This document shows, piece after piece, positions 1 through 13,100 of a stretch of 64,000 bases of DNA. A model generated the notes under the pieces. It saw nothing but the letters and a program-made list of their open reading frames with translations. It did not search any database and was not told where the DNA came from. The stretch is taken from the NCBI GenBank assembly GCA_022925895.1, contig JAKSYS010000336.1, forward strand, positions 1 through 64,000, given 5' to 3'. The stretch is from Fragilaria crotonensis (taxonomy: Eukaryota; Bacillariophyta; Fragilariophyceae; Fragilariales; Fragilariaceae). Both the position numbers and the translations under genes were made by a program. Numbering within the stretch: position 1 is the first letter of the stretch; each line of letters begins with the position of its first letter.

Positions 1-7
1 ATTCTGA

Positions 8-235
8 GTCTATCTTGAGGAATCACAGTTACGCGGGCGTTTGAGAACGGTACCAGGAAATACGAGGGTGTCTGGCACTCCAGTTGTCCGTGGGTTGGCT
101 GATGGTGATTTGATTGCGATCAATGCAATTGTTGTTGAAGCTCCTCTGTGGCGAACGAAGCAGCACTATACGCGCCTGTTAATGAATGTGCCGATACTGC
201 TCGGTGGTTGCATCAATGATGGGTTTGAAGTTTGA
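8..235 (+). CDS. possible 3' end of an unrecognised gene
   Basis: An open frame of 75 codons runs from just inside the left edge to a TGA. Its composition is not obviously repetitive, but I recognise no domain and there is a stop a few bases before it in the same frame. It could be the last exon of a gene lying to the left, or chance. Nothing beyond the open frame supports it. Confidence 0.18.
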   Translation, partial: VYLEESQLRGRLRTVPGNTRVSGTPVVRGLADGDLIAINAIVVEAPLWRTKQHYTRLLMNVPILLGGCINDGFEV

Positions 236-926
236 ACAGTGTTACCCAACGAAAGACGAATAGATGTATGAATACACGACGGTAGAAGTACTCGTACAAG
301 TAGTTGTACTCGAGCACGCCGAGTCTGTGTCATATGTCATATGTCATACTACCGGTAGTATATGTTGAGAATCCCAGATATCCAGAGTCGTTCGCACGTA
401 CTAACTCTACCTTACTGTGGAAAAGTTGACAATACTACCGACTCTAAATTCCGGTTCCAAATATTGTAACTACTTTAGTTACTTCCTTTTCTCAGATCAG
501 TCCTGCCAACCTTCCCAGACAGGGATCTCTTGTCTTGGTTGGAGATGATCTTAACTCCTCTTTAACTCTCCTTGCTCTCTTACTTGCAGTCGTCCAATCA
601 CCATCTACATCATCAAACAAGTGTAGCGTCTTGTCGGGCGATTTACTGTCGTCGTTTGGATACTGTAGATTCTGGATCGTGCGCGTTGCCAACGGAATGC
701 CGTTCGTAGTTCCCGCGTACTGGTACACACGACGGAAGCGGGATTGTGGTATGATACATGATACATTATATATAGCACTACAGTACAGTACGTATCAATA
801 CAACACATACAACAGTATGTACTATGTACTACTGGTAGAGAGCAACTCAGGCCACTCTGTTCTTGTGTTCTTGAAACCTCGAAAATGCCCTGATGGACTC
901 TGCACAACTATACCTCGCATGCATTT
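236..926. other. intergenic, GTAC-rich; one weak minus-strand ORF
   Basis: The stretch holds many short palindromes built on GTAC and TACCGGTA, typical of the gaps in this window. A minus-strand open frame at 492-728 has coding-like codon use and a charged composition (KRARRVKEEL) but no ATG and no recognisable domain. It could be a 3' exon of a minus-strand gene whose other parts I cannot see. The plus-strand frame at 535-1002 overlaps simple GTAC repeats and looks like chance. Confidence 0.4.
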
Positions 927-3900
927 ATGTCGTCCTCTCGCAAGAGACCTCGTTTACGATCTCCGCATGTGCATAGTATCGACGGAAGTGAAAACGAATT
1001 GACAATCACAACTACTGCCTCCGCCTCGCCATGTTGTCGCGCTCGATGCGAATCAGATTTTGTCGATCCAGACGGAAAACCTACTAATGAGACAGAAAAT
1101 GGGTCATCTCGGTCTGAATGCGATCCTGAAACGATCCTACTGACCACACACCAAACGCTTGCTCAAGCTCATCGAAGAAGGAACGGCATCTCATGCTCAA
1201 ATGGCAGCCTCGCATCTGCAGGATACGGCGGCACGAGCGTCTCCTCTGGTTTTGTGGGATTTGTTGGGAAGACTTTTATCCCTGTTGATTCGGCAGACGT
1301 GGACGTGTCGCCAACATGCGCAGTGGGCCATGCAGGGAGTTGCACAGTTCCTGCCAAGAGCGAATCAAGAGGAGTTTATGGCACGTGATTCGGTGTTGCT
1401 GTCGCAAGAGAATACCAATTTGTGGTTGACCGTGGAAGACCTAGACATTCAACTCGTCTTACAGCGGGGACGACACCTGTTGGCTGCACCAGAGCAACAT
1501 TACGACCATGACGATGATGAAGACTCACGGCTAGATGGTCTCGATGTATCTTCGTCGGATTTCGTGCACCAACGAATTCAATTGCAACGACGTATTCTCG
1601 CCAAGCGATTGGGGCTCGGCGGGTTAGTCCAAGCGACAGGAAACGTCGACGAATGGCTGCCTGATACCATCACTACCCAAGATTTTATCACGCCCGCGAA
1701 AACTTCTTCTCTTAATGCTTCATCTAAAGTCAGAACTGTCGTGAAGGATACCAAGGATGACGACAAGTCAATTCGTGCCCTATTGGTTCTAGAGGTCAAA
1801 CAACAGGATGCTACCCCTTAATCTCGCATCGGAACCCACAACTGTTGTTGGCTACGGAACTTTGTATCGAATGTTCGATCCACATTGGCATGTCAGACAT
1901 GGCTCCTGCTTGGCATTTCCAGTTTATTGAGCGCGTGGAAACTCAAGGAAAACCGAAAAATCCTTTGGTGCATGGCCACAAGATATTCTTGCGCGCTGCC
2001 TGTGCGTTCTGGCGTTGGATCGATTTGCCGACTTTTGTTCCGAGGCAGCCACTGCGCCAGTTCGACTTGCCGCGGCTCAGGTCGTTGCTCTGCTCTACGA
2101 TCTAGCGCCGGATCGTGTCCAACAGGCATGTCGCAAGATTCTTGTAACTCTTGCGACCCATGCGACAAGTTGGGAAGTTCGCTATGGTGGCTTGCTAGCA
2201 ATGCAATTCCTTGTTGTAGTTGAGAAGAATAACTTGGAATTTACAACAACTGCCACCAACGCTCTGAAGGATCAATGTGATGATGTGGTAGGGGTTGCAG
2301 CACAGGTATTGTTGGTCGCCACTCAAATGGGTGCATCGTTCCCATCTTGTATAGAACCCTGGGAGAAGCACTCTTGCGCGTGGATTCGTCGGTCTCGTCG
2401 AGTGCGGTGCTCTCGTGCGTCTCTTCCTCTTGAACTTCAACGTGGACAACAGCTGCCAGTGAATACTAGTGAAATTTGGAACCAAATGCTTCGGTTTCTC
2501 GACTTTCCGTCCTCAGCAATTCAGATTTCAACTCTAAGCGCTCTCCCCAGTCTGTTAGAGAAAGCGGCTACATCTCAGAAGGTATCACTCCCTTCTCAAG
2601 AGACTTATTCTGCACTTGTCTTTCGAGTCTTTGATTCTTTCTCGGAGCCGAATCTGTACGTCAATGACTGTCCGACCATGTCGCGAATGTCCGTCGCTCG
2701 TGAAAGTGCCTGGAAGGCAATCGCGGCTCTGGCCCCAACGATACTGGTTTCTGAAAGGAAATATCTTTGGGAATCATGCTCAGGTTGACTGGATTGGATC
2801 GTCAAAGCAGTCTTCGGAAGGAAGCCACGTCCTTATCACAGCTTCGCGACTCATGTCGTGTCGCTGCACAGTTCTTCGCGAATTTTGCAGTGGAGCCATT
2901 GCTATTCGCCAGCATCATGGTGCTGCTCTCCTCCCGTTGGGTTTATCTTTGCGAAGTAGCCACCCTACTCTACCGATCGCTTTGCCGAGCATCTGGTGAC
3001 GTTGTTGAAGCGTGCCGATCAAGGCTTCAAGATCTTCTACTCTCTTCATCTCCGATATCCGCTTACGTGGACGAAAGTGTGGTCGATGATCCGACTCGAA
3101 CTATGTACCGTGCTGCCCTGCTCTCAATATTTGAAGGGAAGCTTGAAAATCGTTACTTATTTGTAAGGCAGTTCACGCACGTGCCCGAGAACGCGCATCC
3201 CAGCTCAAGGCAGTCTGGAATGACTGTCACATCAAATGTTGCTGCGATGCGATTGTCGACTATGGTAGCTGGAGCGCTCGTTTCCAGCGGTGCTTCTCAC
3301 CTTCCACAGGCGCTTACTCCCCTGGTTCGTGCTCTCATGACTTCTCTTAAGAGTGAAGTCGATGCGGATCGCATTGAATTGACTTGTAATGACCTCGTCA
3401 ACCTGCTTAAACTACTGTTTTCGGAAGGTAGAGTCAACGTCCATGATAAGATTCTCGATAATATTTGCAACATTATGATGGAAGGGGATGTATCAACTTC
3501 CGTGGCCGCTGCGGAACGCATTGTAGCGAGCATGATTCACGATATTCCTGCAGGGGATACAGTCCAAATCTTCTCGCCAATTTGGCATCGTCTTGTATAC
3601 TTGGAAAACGGGAATCTGGAAACAGTGGACAATAGACGTCTACAGGAGACGCTGAGGCTTCTGACCGCTGTCGGGCAGGCAATGGTCCCGCGCAGTAGGG
3701 CGGTGAAGCATCTGATTTCTTTGACGATTCATCCACTGATACTCACGTCATGCATGAGCGCTGATACCGCAAGTCGAAACGCGGCCGTAAGTTGTATCAA
3801 GGCTTTCGCGAAAGCCGATTCGAGCATGACACTCGACAAAGCTATTCCCTTACTCGCTGGTCATTTACGCGAGAAAGGTGTGGACGCCTTTCGACTGGGA

Positions 3901-6002
3901 GCGTGTAAGGTAATGTACAGCATCATTGAAGAAGTCGATATCGAGGTATGTCCGTTTGTTCGGTACCTGCTCCCTCTGGCGATGTCCCTCATGGCGGACC
4001 CAGTGGTCGAGTGTGCCAAAGAAGCATCGAAAACTTTTGCAGTGTTGGTTCGAGTCGCACCCTTGGTGCAAGAAGTGGCCTCCGTTGCTTGGTCTTTGGA
4101 CATGGATGATCATGCGAAATCTGTGATGGATCACCTTATCCTTGAAAGCCATTACCGCGGTGCATTTTCCCGGAATCTATCTCCAATGAAATGACGATAA
4201 CGGGTGCCATTCTTCGAGGTTACCAAGCTGAAGGTGTGGCTTGGCTAAGGTTTCTCCAAACAGTTGGTTTGCACGGCGCTTTATGCGACAGCATGGGACT
4301 TGGTAAGACATTGCAAGCACTGGTCGCAATCGCCCTCGCCCACGAAGATTCAAAAGGAGTGGCAAGACCCCAGTTTCAATCGTGGTGTGCCCGTCCTCTG
4401 TCGTAGGTCACTGGGTTGCAGAGATTCAAAAGTTTTTCCCCAATATCCTACCAGCTACATCGCTGATGGGAAATGCAAAACAAAGGTCTAAGTCCTGGAG
4501 CGACAGCGAGAAAGGCATTAGCATAGTCGTGACCAGCTATTCCGTTTTGCGAAGCGACCTAGAGCAACTGAGAACGCCAAATTGGGAGTATTGTGTTCTG
4601 GATGAAGGTCATTTATTAAAGAACCCCAAGACTGCGACTGCTCGGGCCGCCCGTGAGATCAAATCACGGCACCGCTTGGTACTCACTGGCACTCCGGTGC
4701 AAAATCGCGTCAGTGAGTTGTGGGCGACCTTCGACTTTTTGATGCCTAATTTTCTTGGGTCGCATGCGAATTTTTCGAAAACATTTGCGAATCCCATTGG
4801 GAAGGGACAAGATCCCGGAGCGTCTGCTGAGGCAATCAGAGTAAGTATGGACAAATTGAAGCTTCTCCATCAGCAAGTCCTACCGTTCATCTTGCGTCGT
4901 GAGAAGGATCATGTATTGAAAGAGTTACCAGCAAAGGTTTTCACCGATGTTCCTTGCTCAATGACTGAAGAACAACTTGTACTGTACAAGTCATTCTGTG
5001 AAGGTCCCGACGTGCAACGTTCAGTATCGGCATTGCAAAGTGTGGTGCAGTCGCACGAGGACAGCCCCGCAAAGCTGGGATCAAATGTCCTTAAATCCCT
5101 CCTTTACCTACGCCTGCTCTGTACCCATCCGCTCCTTGTCGGGGTGAAGTTGAGTCCTTGTGCTGCATTCAGTCAGCTTCAAAGGTCTGGCAAGCTCCAA
5201 GCTTTGAACGAGCTGCTCCGAACAGCAGGCGTGGTCCCTGAGGAATTGACCGGTGCAGACAACGACACATCTGCTTTCTATGTCGACTCCGATACCACGT
5301 TAGAGGAGCAAGATGACTTCTCGTCGACACTGCAAGATAACAACGACGTTCCAGTATTGAGTTCGAGCTTGAAACCTTTCACGTCGAACACAAAATGTCT
5401 CATCTTCGCTCAGTTCATGCATTCGCTTGACGTGGTTGAAGAGTACCTGTTTCGAACGCATATGCCATCACTGCGGTACTTGCGTTTAGATGGTAGAGTT
5501 CCGAATGAACGTCGGACAGAGATTGTGGATGCCTTCAACAATGATACGAGCATTCACGTTCTTCTATTGACCACTCGAGTTGGTGGCCTCGGTTTAAACT
5601 TGACCGGCGCCAGTATGGTGGTATTTCTTGAGCACGATTACAACCCTTTGCCGACTTGCAAGCCATGGATCGAGCACATCGAATTGGGCAAACCAAAACG
5701 GTGAACGTGTATCGCTTGGTCACCTCCGATACAATCGAAGAAAAGATAATGGATCTGCAAAAATCAAAGGTGCTAGTGAGCAATGCCATTGTGAACACCG
5801 AAAACTCGTCCTTGTACAGTTTGGGAACGGACCGATTGCTAGACATTTTACCTTTCGGAGTGAACAAAACAATACACAGTCCGGCACGATCAGCAGCAGC
5901 CTGCAGCATTTGAAGGATCTTGATGACCAAGATGAGGAGTATCACTCGTTATCGGTGGAAGAGTTCGTCAATGGGTTATCTGACAGAAGTTCGCGGTGTT
6001 AG
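927..6002 (+). CDS. MOT1: Mot1/BTAF1-type TBP-associated Swi2/Snf2 ATPase
   Basis: Mot1/BTAF1 uses ATP to strip TATA-binding protein from promoter DNA in the nucleus. The N-terminal HEAT repeats (from about 1150; RLLKLIEEG, then [10 protein letters not shown] near 1890 and LDRFADF near 2020) match the family's TBP-gripping array. The Snf2 ATPase starts near 4190: Walker A DSMGLGKT at about 4287, the DEGH box at about 4601, and motifs V-VI ([11 protein letters not shown], then [11 protein letters not shown] at 5656). The tail keeps the acidic [14 protein letters not shown]. The ATG at 927 would add a basic [10 protein letters not shown] leader not usual in the family, so the start is uncertain. 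The frame changes about ten times (near 1145, 1805, 1920, 1965, 2335, 2425, 2765, 4170, 4370, 5640 and 5870), some beside C or T runs (TTTTCCC, ACCCC, CCCTTT). No intron fits these points. The gene is either indel-laden sequence or decaying. Family assignment is certain; the integrity of this copy is not. Confidence 0.93.
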
Positions 6003-9000
6003 TTTGTGCGCGGGACCTTTTCATAGTGATACGTTTTTGACGACGGGGTCTGCGGTCCCTTACTCCCCTTGAGACGACCTTACACGTGACTTCGAAGTGA
6101 TTGACCGAAGTTCCTCCGGCTCGAGGTATACTCTTGAACCACCGCCGCACTTCAGAGTGAACAGGTCGGGTCAGAGTCTTGATGCTGCACACGCATGTAC
6201 CACGTCTTGGTGTCACATGTGCTCTGTATTTTGATGGAGTCTTCGATGGGAAGGTTTGCATCCCACACAAATTGCGCAGGTGGGTGCTGACCTAGGAAGC
6301 CATTGTCAGACAATGTTGTTTGTTGTGCTCCCCCATCGTCCTTTGACTTGTGAAGCGCATTGAGAGCTCCATTGTGCTGTCATGCATGTCCTGGCTGTGA
6401 TGGCAGAGGAAAGTGAACTCAACTTCGGGGGATGCATTTCCATCTGATAGTGAACGTCAAATTCATATTGAAGTCTCATATGGAAGCTATTCCCTAGACC
6501 CTTGTCGTCTGCTCCACTGTATAAGTACTTAACAAGGGTGACCTGTGAGGAGCATTTTGAATTGTCTATTAGATCTTGGGCCGTCGTTTGTTTGTGTCAA
6601 CACATCTCTTGTCAACCTATGTTCAAATCCCAGTTCCCTTAAATCGAACGCAGAAAGCATTTAGCCATCACCTCCCGACTCGGAGTTTCCAAAGCCATAT
6701 TCTTGATCCAGGAAGGGTTCGCAAAAGACCACTTTTGTCCGAACCTATGTCATGATTGGGTTCGCCAGCTATGGTGCTCGGATGCTCATCGTTGCTTCTC
6801 TACTTTGTCATCTACCCTATCATGTGCTGGTGATCACTGGAACTTCTTATACCTTGAAAGGATTCCAGTATCCGACATGGAACGCGATTAATAAAGCAGT
6901 GACCACTGGCCACTATATCTTTGTAGTGATACCCGAAGCCCATGTTGAGATCCTTCGTTGCTGCAGCATTCTCTATCGACACTCGCACAGAGCAGTGGCA
7001 GTACGGTTCACATCCAGTAAGATACTCTAAGATCGACCTTTCAACATCCTCACCTTTGTGACGTTCCACATGAAGTTCTTACTCTCCTGTCACAACGAAA
7101 ACCTAACAAATGTATCAGGATTCAAGTCCATGACAATCATGAGAGTTCAGAAAAAGACTTATCAAGCAAATCAGCATTGCAGTCAAGGTCCTAGGTTGTG
7201 GGGCTGCTGATGGAATTGAGGAAGCATTAGATTTGAAGCTTCTCCTTCTATCTGGGTAAAAGTGTTGGAATCACTTTTGAGACAATGAAATTGTGGACTC
7301 TTTCTACCATTAGCTTGACAAGGTTCTTGATTGCATGTCGAATGATTTAATCTTTTGCATCAGGAAACTTGTGTCGATGTTGCAATGGTTACGTCCGGCG
7401 TTGTACGTATGAATTTGGTGCAGAATGCCTTGAGTCTGTCTGTCAATACAACATTTTCAATGCTGTGTCAGTCATGTAGCAAGTTATCTGAAAGACGGTT
7501 GAGCACAAAACAAGCCTCCTAGCAACATTCTACCATTCACATGGGGTTGTGCAAGTTGATATGCTTGATACAAATAAAGTAGCGTGCTGGTGGCATTCAG
7601 CCAAATTGACTTAGTGCTCAGTTAATATTCCAACCAATGATCACATACTAGTGCCCCCTGACTTTATTGCATATTCTTGCTTGTGACACAATCCTGGCCA
7701 TGGACAATGCTGCCAGCACATTGACTTGGTCAAAGTAGTAGGTGGCGTTTGTAGTTTACAACTGATGCTGCTCTGGGAAGGGAAGTCCTGTTCTCTGAGT
7801 TCGTTGCGACGACTGCTCCAAGTCGTCAAAATTGTGTTGTTCAGTGGTACAAGTACCACAATTTCTGCAGAAGCTTTGTCCAGCTGAGTCACTAAAAATG
7901 AAGAATCAGCAGATGGTCATGTATGGGTTGAAGTAATCATCATTTCATTTGCAGCAACAAAAGCATTTGTCTTAACTGAACCTACGCTGCTTTGGAGTAC
8001 GATTCCATCGGCCCTCTACTGTGCTACTACTTTGAGATCATCCACGGAAATCAGAAACAGGTCGTAATTAATTTTGCAAGAACTGTCAAATTTCATGCGG
8101 GAAAATGATACGCCCAATTGTCGGTTTTTGCACGTTTAACCAGTTTGTCTTTCGTACGATTGAGATGCCAAACAGTATATACCAGCCAGCTTGACGTACT
8201 GTTGTAGCTTATAATTCTCTGAACATACTATTTGTGAAACCTTCCCTAAAGTATTTTTTTGTACAGTACTGCGTACTGATTTCTATCATTAGAGTATCAT
8301 CTCCAGCGATAGTCTCAGGTGCCTTTGCCACCTGTTTTACATCTCAAGTTAATAATGGTTGTGTCGGTGCCAAAACCAAACAGGCATTCTATTTTGGTCT
8401 GATCTGTCAAATCTGGACAACATCACAGATCCAAATGAATTTGACCTTAAAATGTAGTGCTTCCAACTTTCTGTAGCAGGGAGCCAAGAATTCATCAACT
8501 GAGGTTGGTGTGCTGTGTTGTAACAAATCAGCACAACTGAACTGGTCACAATGTTGTGAATTCTCATGTTGGACATGATGGAGGTGAACAACCCATCCCA
8601 GCTTGATAGAGCAGTACCTGGGAGTTTATTGAAGGCAAGTGTTGGTTCTGTATTTGTTTCAGCCAGATGAATACAACAGTTGCGAAGGGCGTCCTGCAAT
8701 CTCACTGTGGAATGATTGCGTCCAACACAATATAACTTTCCATTGCTGACATCACATACCTTAATTCTTTCTTGCTGGCTGCATTCTTGTAGTATATAGT
8801 CTTAGCTATGCTGAGGAAATCTGATATGAAACCTGCCATCTGTCACTTGTGCCAAATTCCAAGCATCATTCAATTCAAAGCATATCATGATCGATGTATA
8901 CAATGTACAGCTGGTGGCAATGTGTCTAGTAGAGGCACCAAGCGCGTCATCACGCATATGTTGCAGGCCAGTTGGAAGCGCGGGAGTTAGGATGGTTCTT

Positions 9001-9398
9001 TCCAAGGCCTCGCTCATGTCGCTCAATGCTCAAGGCAATGACGAAGGCTATGATGTAGGACAGGCCTTGGCCTCGGGGCAACAAACTCAGTAGCTTTTAT
9101 GTCCCGTTCATTCCCAATGAGTTTAGCTTAGTAGTTCCACGTTCGTGTAGGACGTAGTACAGACAGTACAGTCCTACTGTTCCACGGAACCCGACAAGGT
9201 GGACAGACGTCGGTACGACCAGTAGCACTTGGGACTAATATTCTCTCCTGAGTGAGGTTCCGGACTTCCTTTCATCTCGTAATAAAAAGTGTAGAATCCT
9301 CTACTGAGACATATTCAAAGTTCCGGAACCCCGTCGTCCAGGCCCGGAGTGCGGAATCCGGACTATGCTACTGTGTACTGGTACACTGAGTATGCATA
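6003..9398. other. gene-poor stretch, probably decayed repeat DNA
   Basis: I find no gene here that I can defend. Open frames are short and scattered on both strands (for example 7641-7892 and 8349-8705 on the minus strand) and show no family motif. The AT-richer, stop-filled text resembles an old, heavily mutated element, and the same style recurs at 46.0-47.6 kb. From about 9100 to 9400 the sequence turns into the GTAC-rich intergenic type. Confidence 0.4.
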
Positions 9399-9403
9399 CT
9401 ATG

Positions 9404-10001
9404 TGTTAGAGATCTACTGTCACTCTGTCACACTGTCACTCGTAATTACTGTAAGGTTAAATACCATACGGTAATACGGTAGACAGTCCTTTATTTTCCT
9501 TCGTCTGTCCGTGACTCGTGCCAGTAGTTCTGCGAATCAGAACTCTGGATCCCGCGACCACACAAGGAATTTAAATCATGTTGCCCTGAGTTTCCCTAAG
9601 TATTCAAATCTGTTATGTTGTCAATTTTATTGACAACACAACTTTTACTATGGGATTCATAACTCAAACACCACTCAACAAGTGGGATTAAAGCAACATA
9701 ACTTTGTGAGACTCCAACTAATATTGAGATCTCACTTTCATTTTTCATCTACATTTTAACTTATAATTTCCACAAACCAAAAACAGTAAAGGCCTTTACT
9801 ACTTAGTTCTACATCTTCTACATATTTGTAACAACAAATCTACCATCATGGTCCACATCTTCAGGACTCCTACGCCCAAAGCTGGACGATCCGTCACGTT
9901 CGCTTCCTCTCTCGTCAAGTCCGACGGCAGACTTCTAGGTCCTACTAACCTTAAGTCTACCGTCGGCCAGTACTCGCGTACCGATCACACGAATACTGTC
10001 A
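9404..10001 (+). repeat. 5' LTR of the copia element
   Basis: This 598-bp repeat begins TGTTAGAGATC, ends ACTGTCA and is matched by the repeat at 20483-21082 with about three differences. The boundaries are fixed by the loss of similarity just after 10001 and by the flanking CTATG duplication. Confidence 0.95.
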
Positions 10002-10019
10002 TGGTTGCTCGCCTCGTAC
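10002..10019 (+). other. primer-binding site of the copia element
   Basis: The sequence directly after the 5' LTR starts TGGTTGCTCGCC. Starting with TGG, the complement of a tRNA CCA end, next to the LTR is the family pattern. I have not identified the tRNA. Confidence 0.6.
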
Positions 10020-10134
10020 CACCGGTCCAAGGCTCTACCGTCGAGGAAATACTCGACCAATGTCTCCGATCATTGGTCGAATCTACCTACGGCCGTTAAG
10101 AACCTACGCTTAACTGCTATTAATTTCCTCGCCT

Positions 10135-13100
10135 TTGGATTCGCCAGCAACGGATTTAAACTCACCCTTGAAGGCAACAGAACTTTTTAAGTCCACCATG
10201 CAGAACTTACCTCCGCCCTCCCTTGCCCCTCGCGCCTCTAGGTCCGCCTCCAAAGGCGCTAACCCTGACGCGTTCGACGCTAACGTCGACTACCCCGCCG
10301 AACTCGGCGCATCTCCTGTCCCTCCTGACACGCCCACCCATCCCGCCCTCTACAAAGGTGCCCTAGCCTATGGATCTCCGAAGAAATCCAAGCTCCTCCC
10401 GTGTCCGTTACATCCCTTCTCCAACCACTACCCTGATGACGATCAGGATCTCCCAAACAACAAGAAGAAGAGGCGCACCTCTGAGAAAGGTCCCGCCTAT
10501 TTTGACGTCTGCAAGTTAACCTCCGACGACATCGATGATATTATTGAAGAGGATCGCAACCTCCACCCTGACGAGCGCAAGCAGCAGGCTTTTGCAGCTC
10601 CACCACAGCAGGACACTAAAGTTAGCCACAGGGCTACTTCTACCACCAAGAAGGCTGCAAAGATGCAGACCACTACAACCACAACTACCATGGACAACTA
10701 CTACAACAAAATGGGCGAAACTACAAACAAAAACGGTCCAACTACCTTACCTGCTGCATCTACCAATGTTATGAGCAATAACATTGGACCTACTGATGTT
10801 TTTACTACAGAGGAGCACACTACTACCGCCGCCAAGCGCCGCACTAACCCGAACGAACACAACGTAATCGATCTCACCGATGATACGAACGACTTGAAAA
10901 CGCCCCAGAAAGCTCCAAATTTGCCTCCCACGCTCACCTACAAGTCCAGAGCCAACACTCCAAGCATTCCAACCGCAAAAGTTACCACCTTGACCAACTT
11001 TGCCCAACCTGCTCACAATCCAATTTTTCAAGCTCCCGGGTGCATGAATCCATCTGGCTTCACCACCCTTCAGAAGACATGCAAAGATCTCCATGACTGT
11101 CTCTTTGCTCATCTTTTAACCTCCCATTCCATCCTTCACCATCAAGGTATCAGCCTCCCCAGCCAGAAAACAGTGCCAGGAGAATCCAAAGAACCTCCCA
11201 CACTCATCCACCCCAGTCATCCTGGCCTGGAGTCAGAAATCGCCACTTTTACCCACAGAATTGCTTCCTTCGGTTATACTCCAACCCTCACTGAGTTTAC
11301 TGGCTTTCTACAGCATCATGAGGACCTTGAAGACCTTGTCATAATTGCCATCAAGATGACTGGAGATGAACAGTTGATGCCCATTCTTGATTTGCTCATC
11401 CTCGTTCGCAGCGTAATCGGGCAACGAAACTCACACTCCGTGCCGCCAGCACACCGTATGGTCGACATCCTGGCCAAATTTGAGCGAATTCCGACAGATG
11501 GTTCTCGAGAAATGACTGTTCAAAATTTTCCTCGCCCCGCGCGTATTGGTGGACGTCGACAACTCTGCAGCCTCGCGAACGAAAACTATGACGTGTCATG
11601 ACCGCAGCGCTGAACTCGGACTCGTAATTTTTGTGCCGAAACTCCAGATTCCGTTCAAACTCCCTTCGCGTCAGCGCCACAGTCCCCGACAACCGCCGTA
11701 TTACAGTCCGTGTTATCCTGAGACACCGTCCCCGCGTCCCAACGTCAATGACCATTCTGCCGATGACGCATCCACTCGACCATTTTCCCAGCCCGCTTCG
11801 CCTACCGATGACTCGTTTGATATCGACCCTTTGTCCACTTTGCACCACGCGGCCCCTAACTGCTGAAGAAAAGGCCTTGGAATCGTACTGTGATGATGAT
11901 GATACTGTCGAGTTTACTGTCGTGGACGGTACGGCGATCCAATCCAGTCCACCCCAGTGTGCCTACAGAGCCCACAATCCCACTGATCCCAGCCTTTCCT
12001 CCACTTCCTTGAGTGTCCAGCATCCTGTTCCTATCAAATTGGAAGATTTACCCTCTCCCTGACTCTGATTGTGCTGATGTTGGTGAAAATTATTACTCCC
12101 CAGTGATAATTCACCAACTAAGCCATCTGTTAACTTTACCCTGCTTCTGACCCTGTTCCTGACCCTGAAGTCTTACCAGAAGTTGAAATCATGCCAGAAC
12201 CCATGATCATTGAAAGCATTGAAGAGGAATTTGTGGAAGAAAGCAACTAACCCAATTTTGGAAGCACTTAATGAGCTACCCAAAGCAGCAACTCAACAAC
12301 CAGTCCGGATGCTACCCCACTTTTTCCTGAACCGCCCTAAGGCATTTGAATCCTCTTGCCCCAGTTCACCACCGCCCTTATGCAATGTTCCAGGACCCAG
12401 CTCACCATCCATCGTCGGCCTTGATGTTCTCAGAAGCTACGCTGGACGACCCACTGAACGGTACCATCCATCTACGCGACCTACCGCTTTGCATCGAAAT
12501 CAGCACCACTATTGCAGCTTTCTGTCTCAACTTTCTCGCCGCTCCACCGGAAGTTCATCACATTCGCGACATCACGTCATCCGACATGAAGCCTATATCG
12601 CGCCACATCACTCTCAGACACCAGATGCCAAGTCCTAACTCCTCTGTATTCCCGCGACGACAAGTTCTACCTACTCGGCATGATTCACACTCTGAACCGT
12701 GCTACCAACTTGCTAACCCAGCATTTCACAGACGAACAACGCCCCTTTGACCTTCGGCATCCCGGATAAGTACTACGACATCACCCGCGACTTCTACGAA
12801 AACCTCCCTACTGCCCGATGGAAACGACATGCTGTCGGACTCATCTACGCGCTCCGACTCTACTACATAACCCACCACCGCCACAGCACCTACCACCGAC
12901 ACGGTTTTCGTCAACACGACCTCTACCCGAAACACTTGTTCCAGATCGCCAAAGATATCAAGTCTACCGCTGCCGCTCTAAGTTTGTTCCTGATACCACT
13001 ACTTTTCGGACGCTCCCCGCTTTGCTAACCATGCCTTCTTTGAAGCCGATCTTTTCCTGCCTTTGCATTCCTTATCGCGGATTGAAACGCTACCGGAAAA

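Noticed and set aside
535-1002. 155-codon plus-strand ORF upstream of Mot1
   Set aside because: It runs through GTAC/TACA simple sequence, lacks a domain and overlaps the probable Mot1 start in another frame.
1140-2790. Introns to explain the frame changes in Mot1
   Set aside because: Conserved motifs on either side are only a few bases apart, with no GT-AG pair and no room for an intron of the size seen elsewhere.
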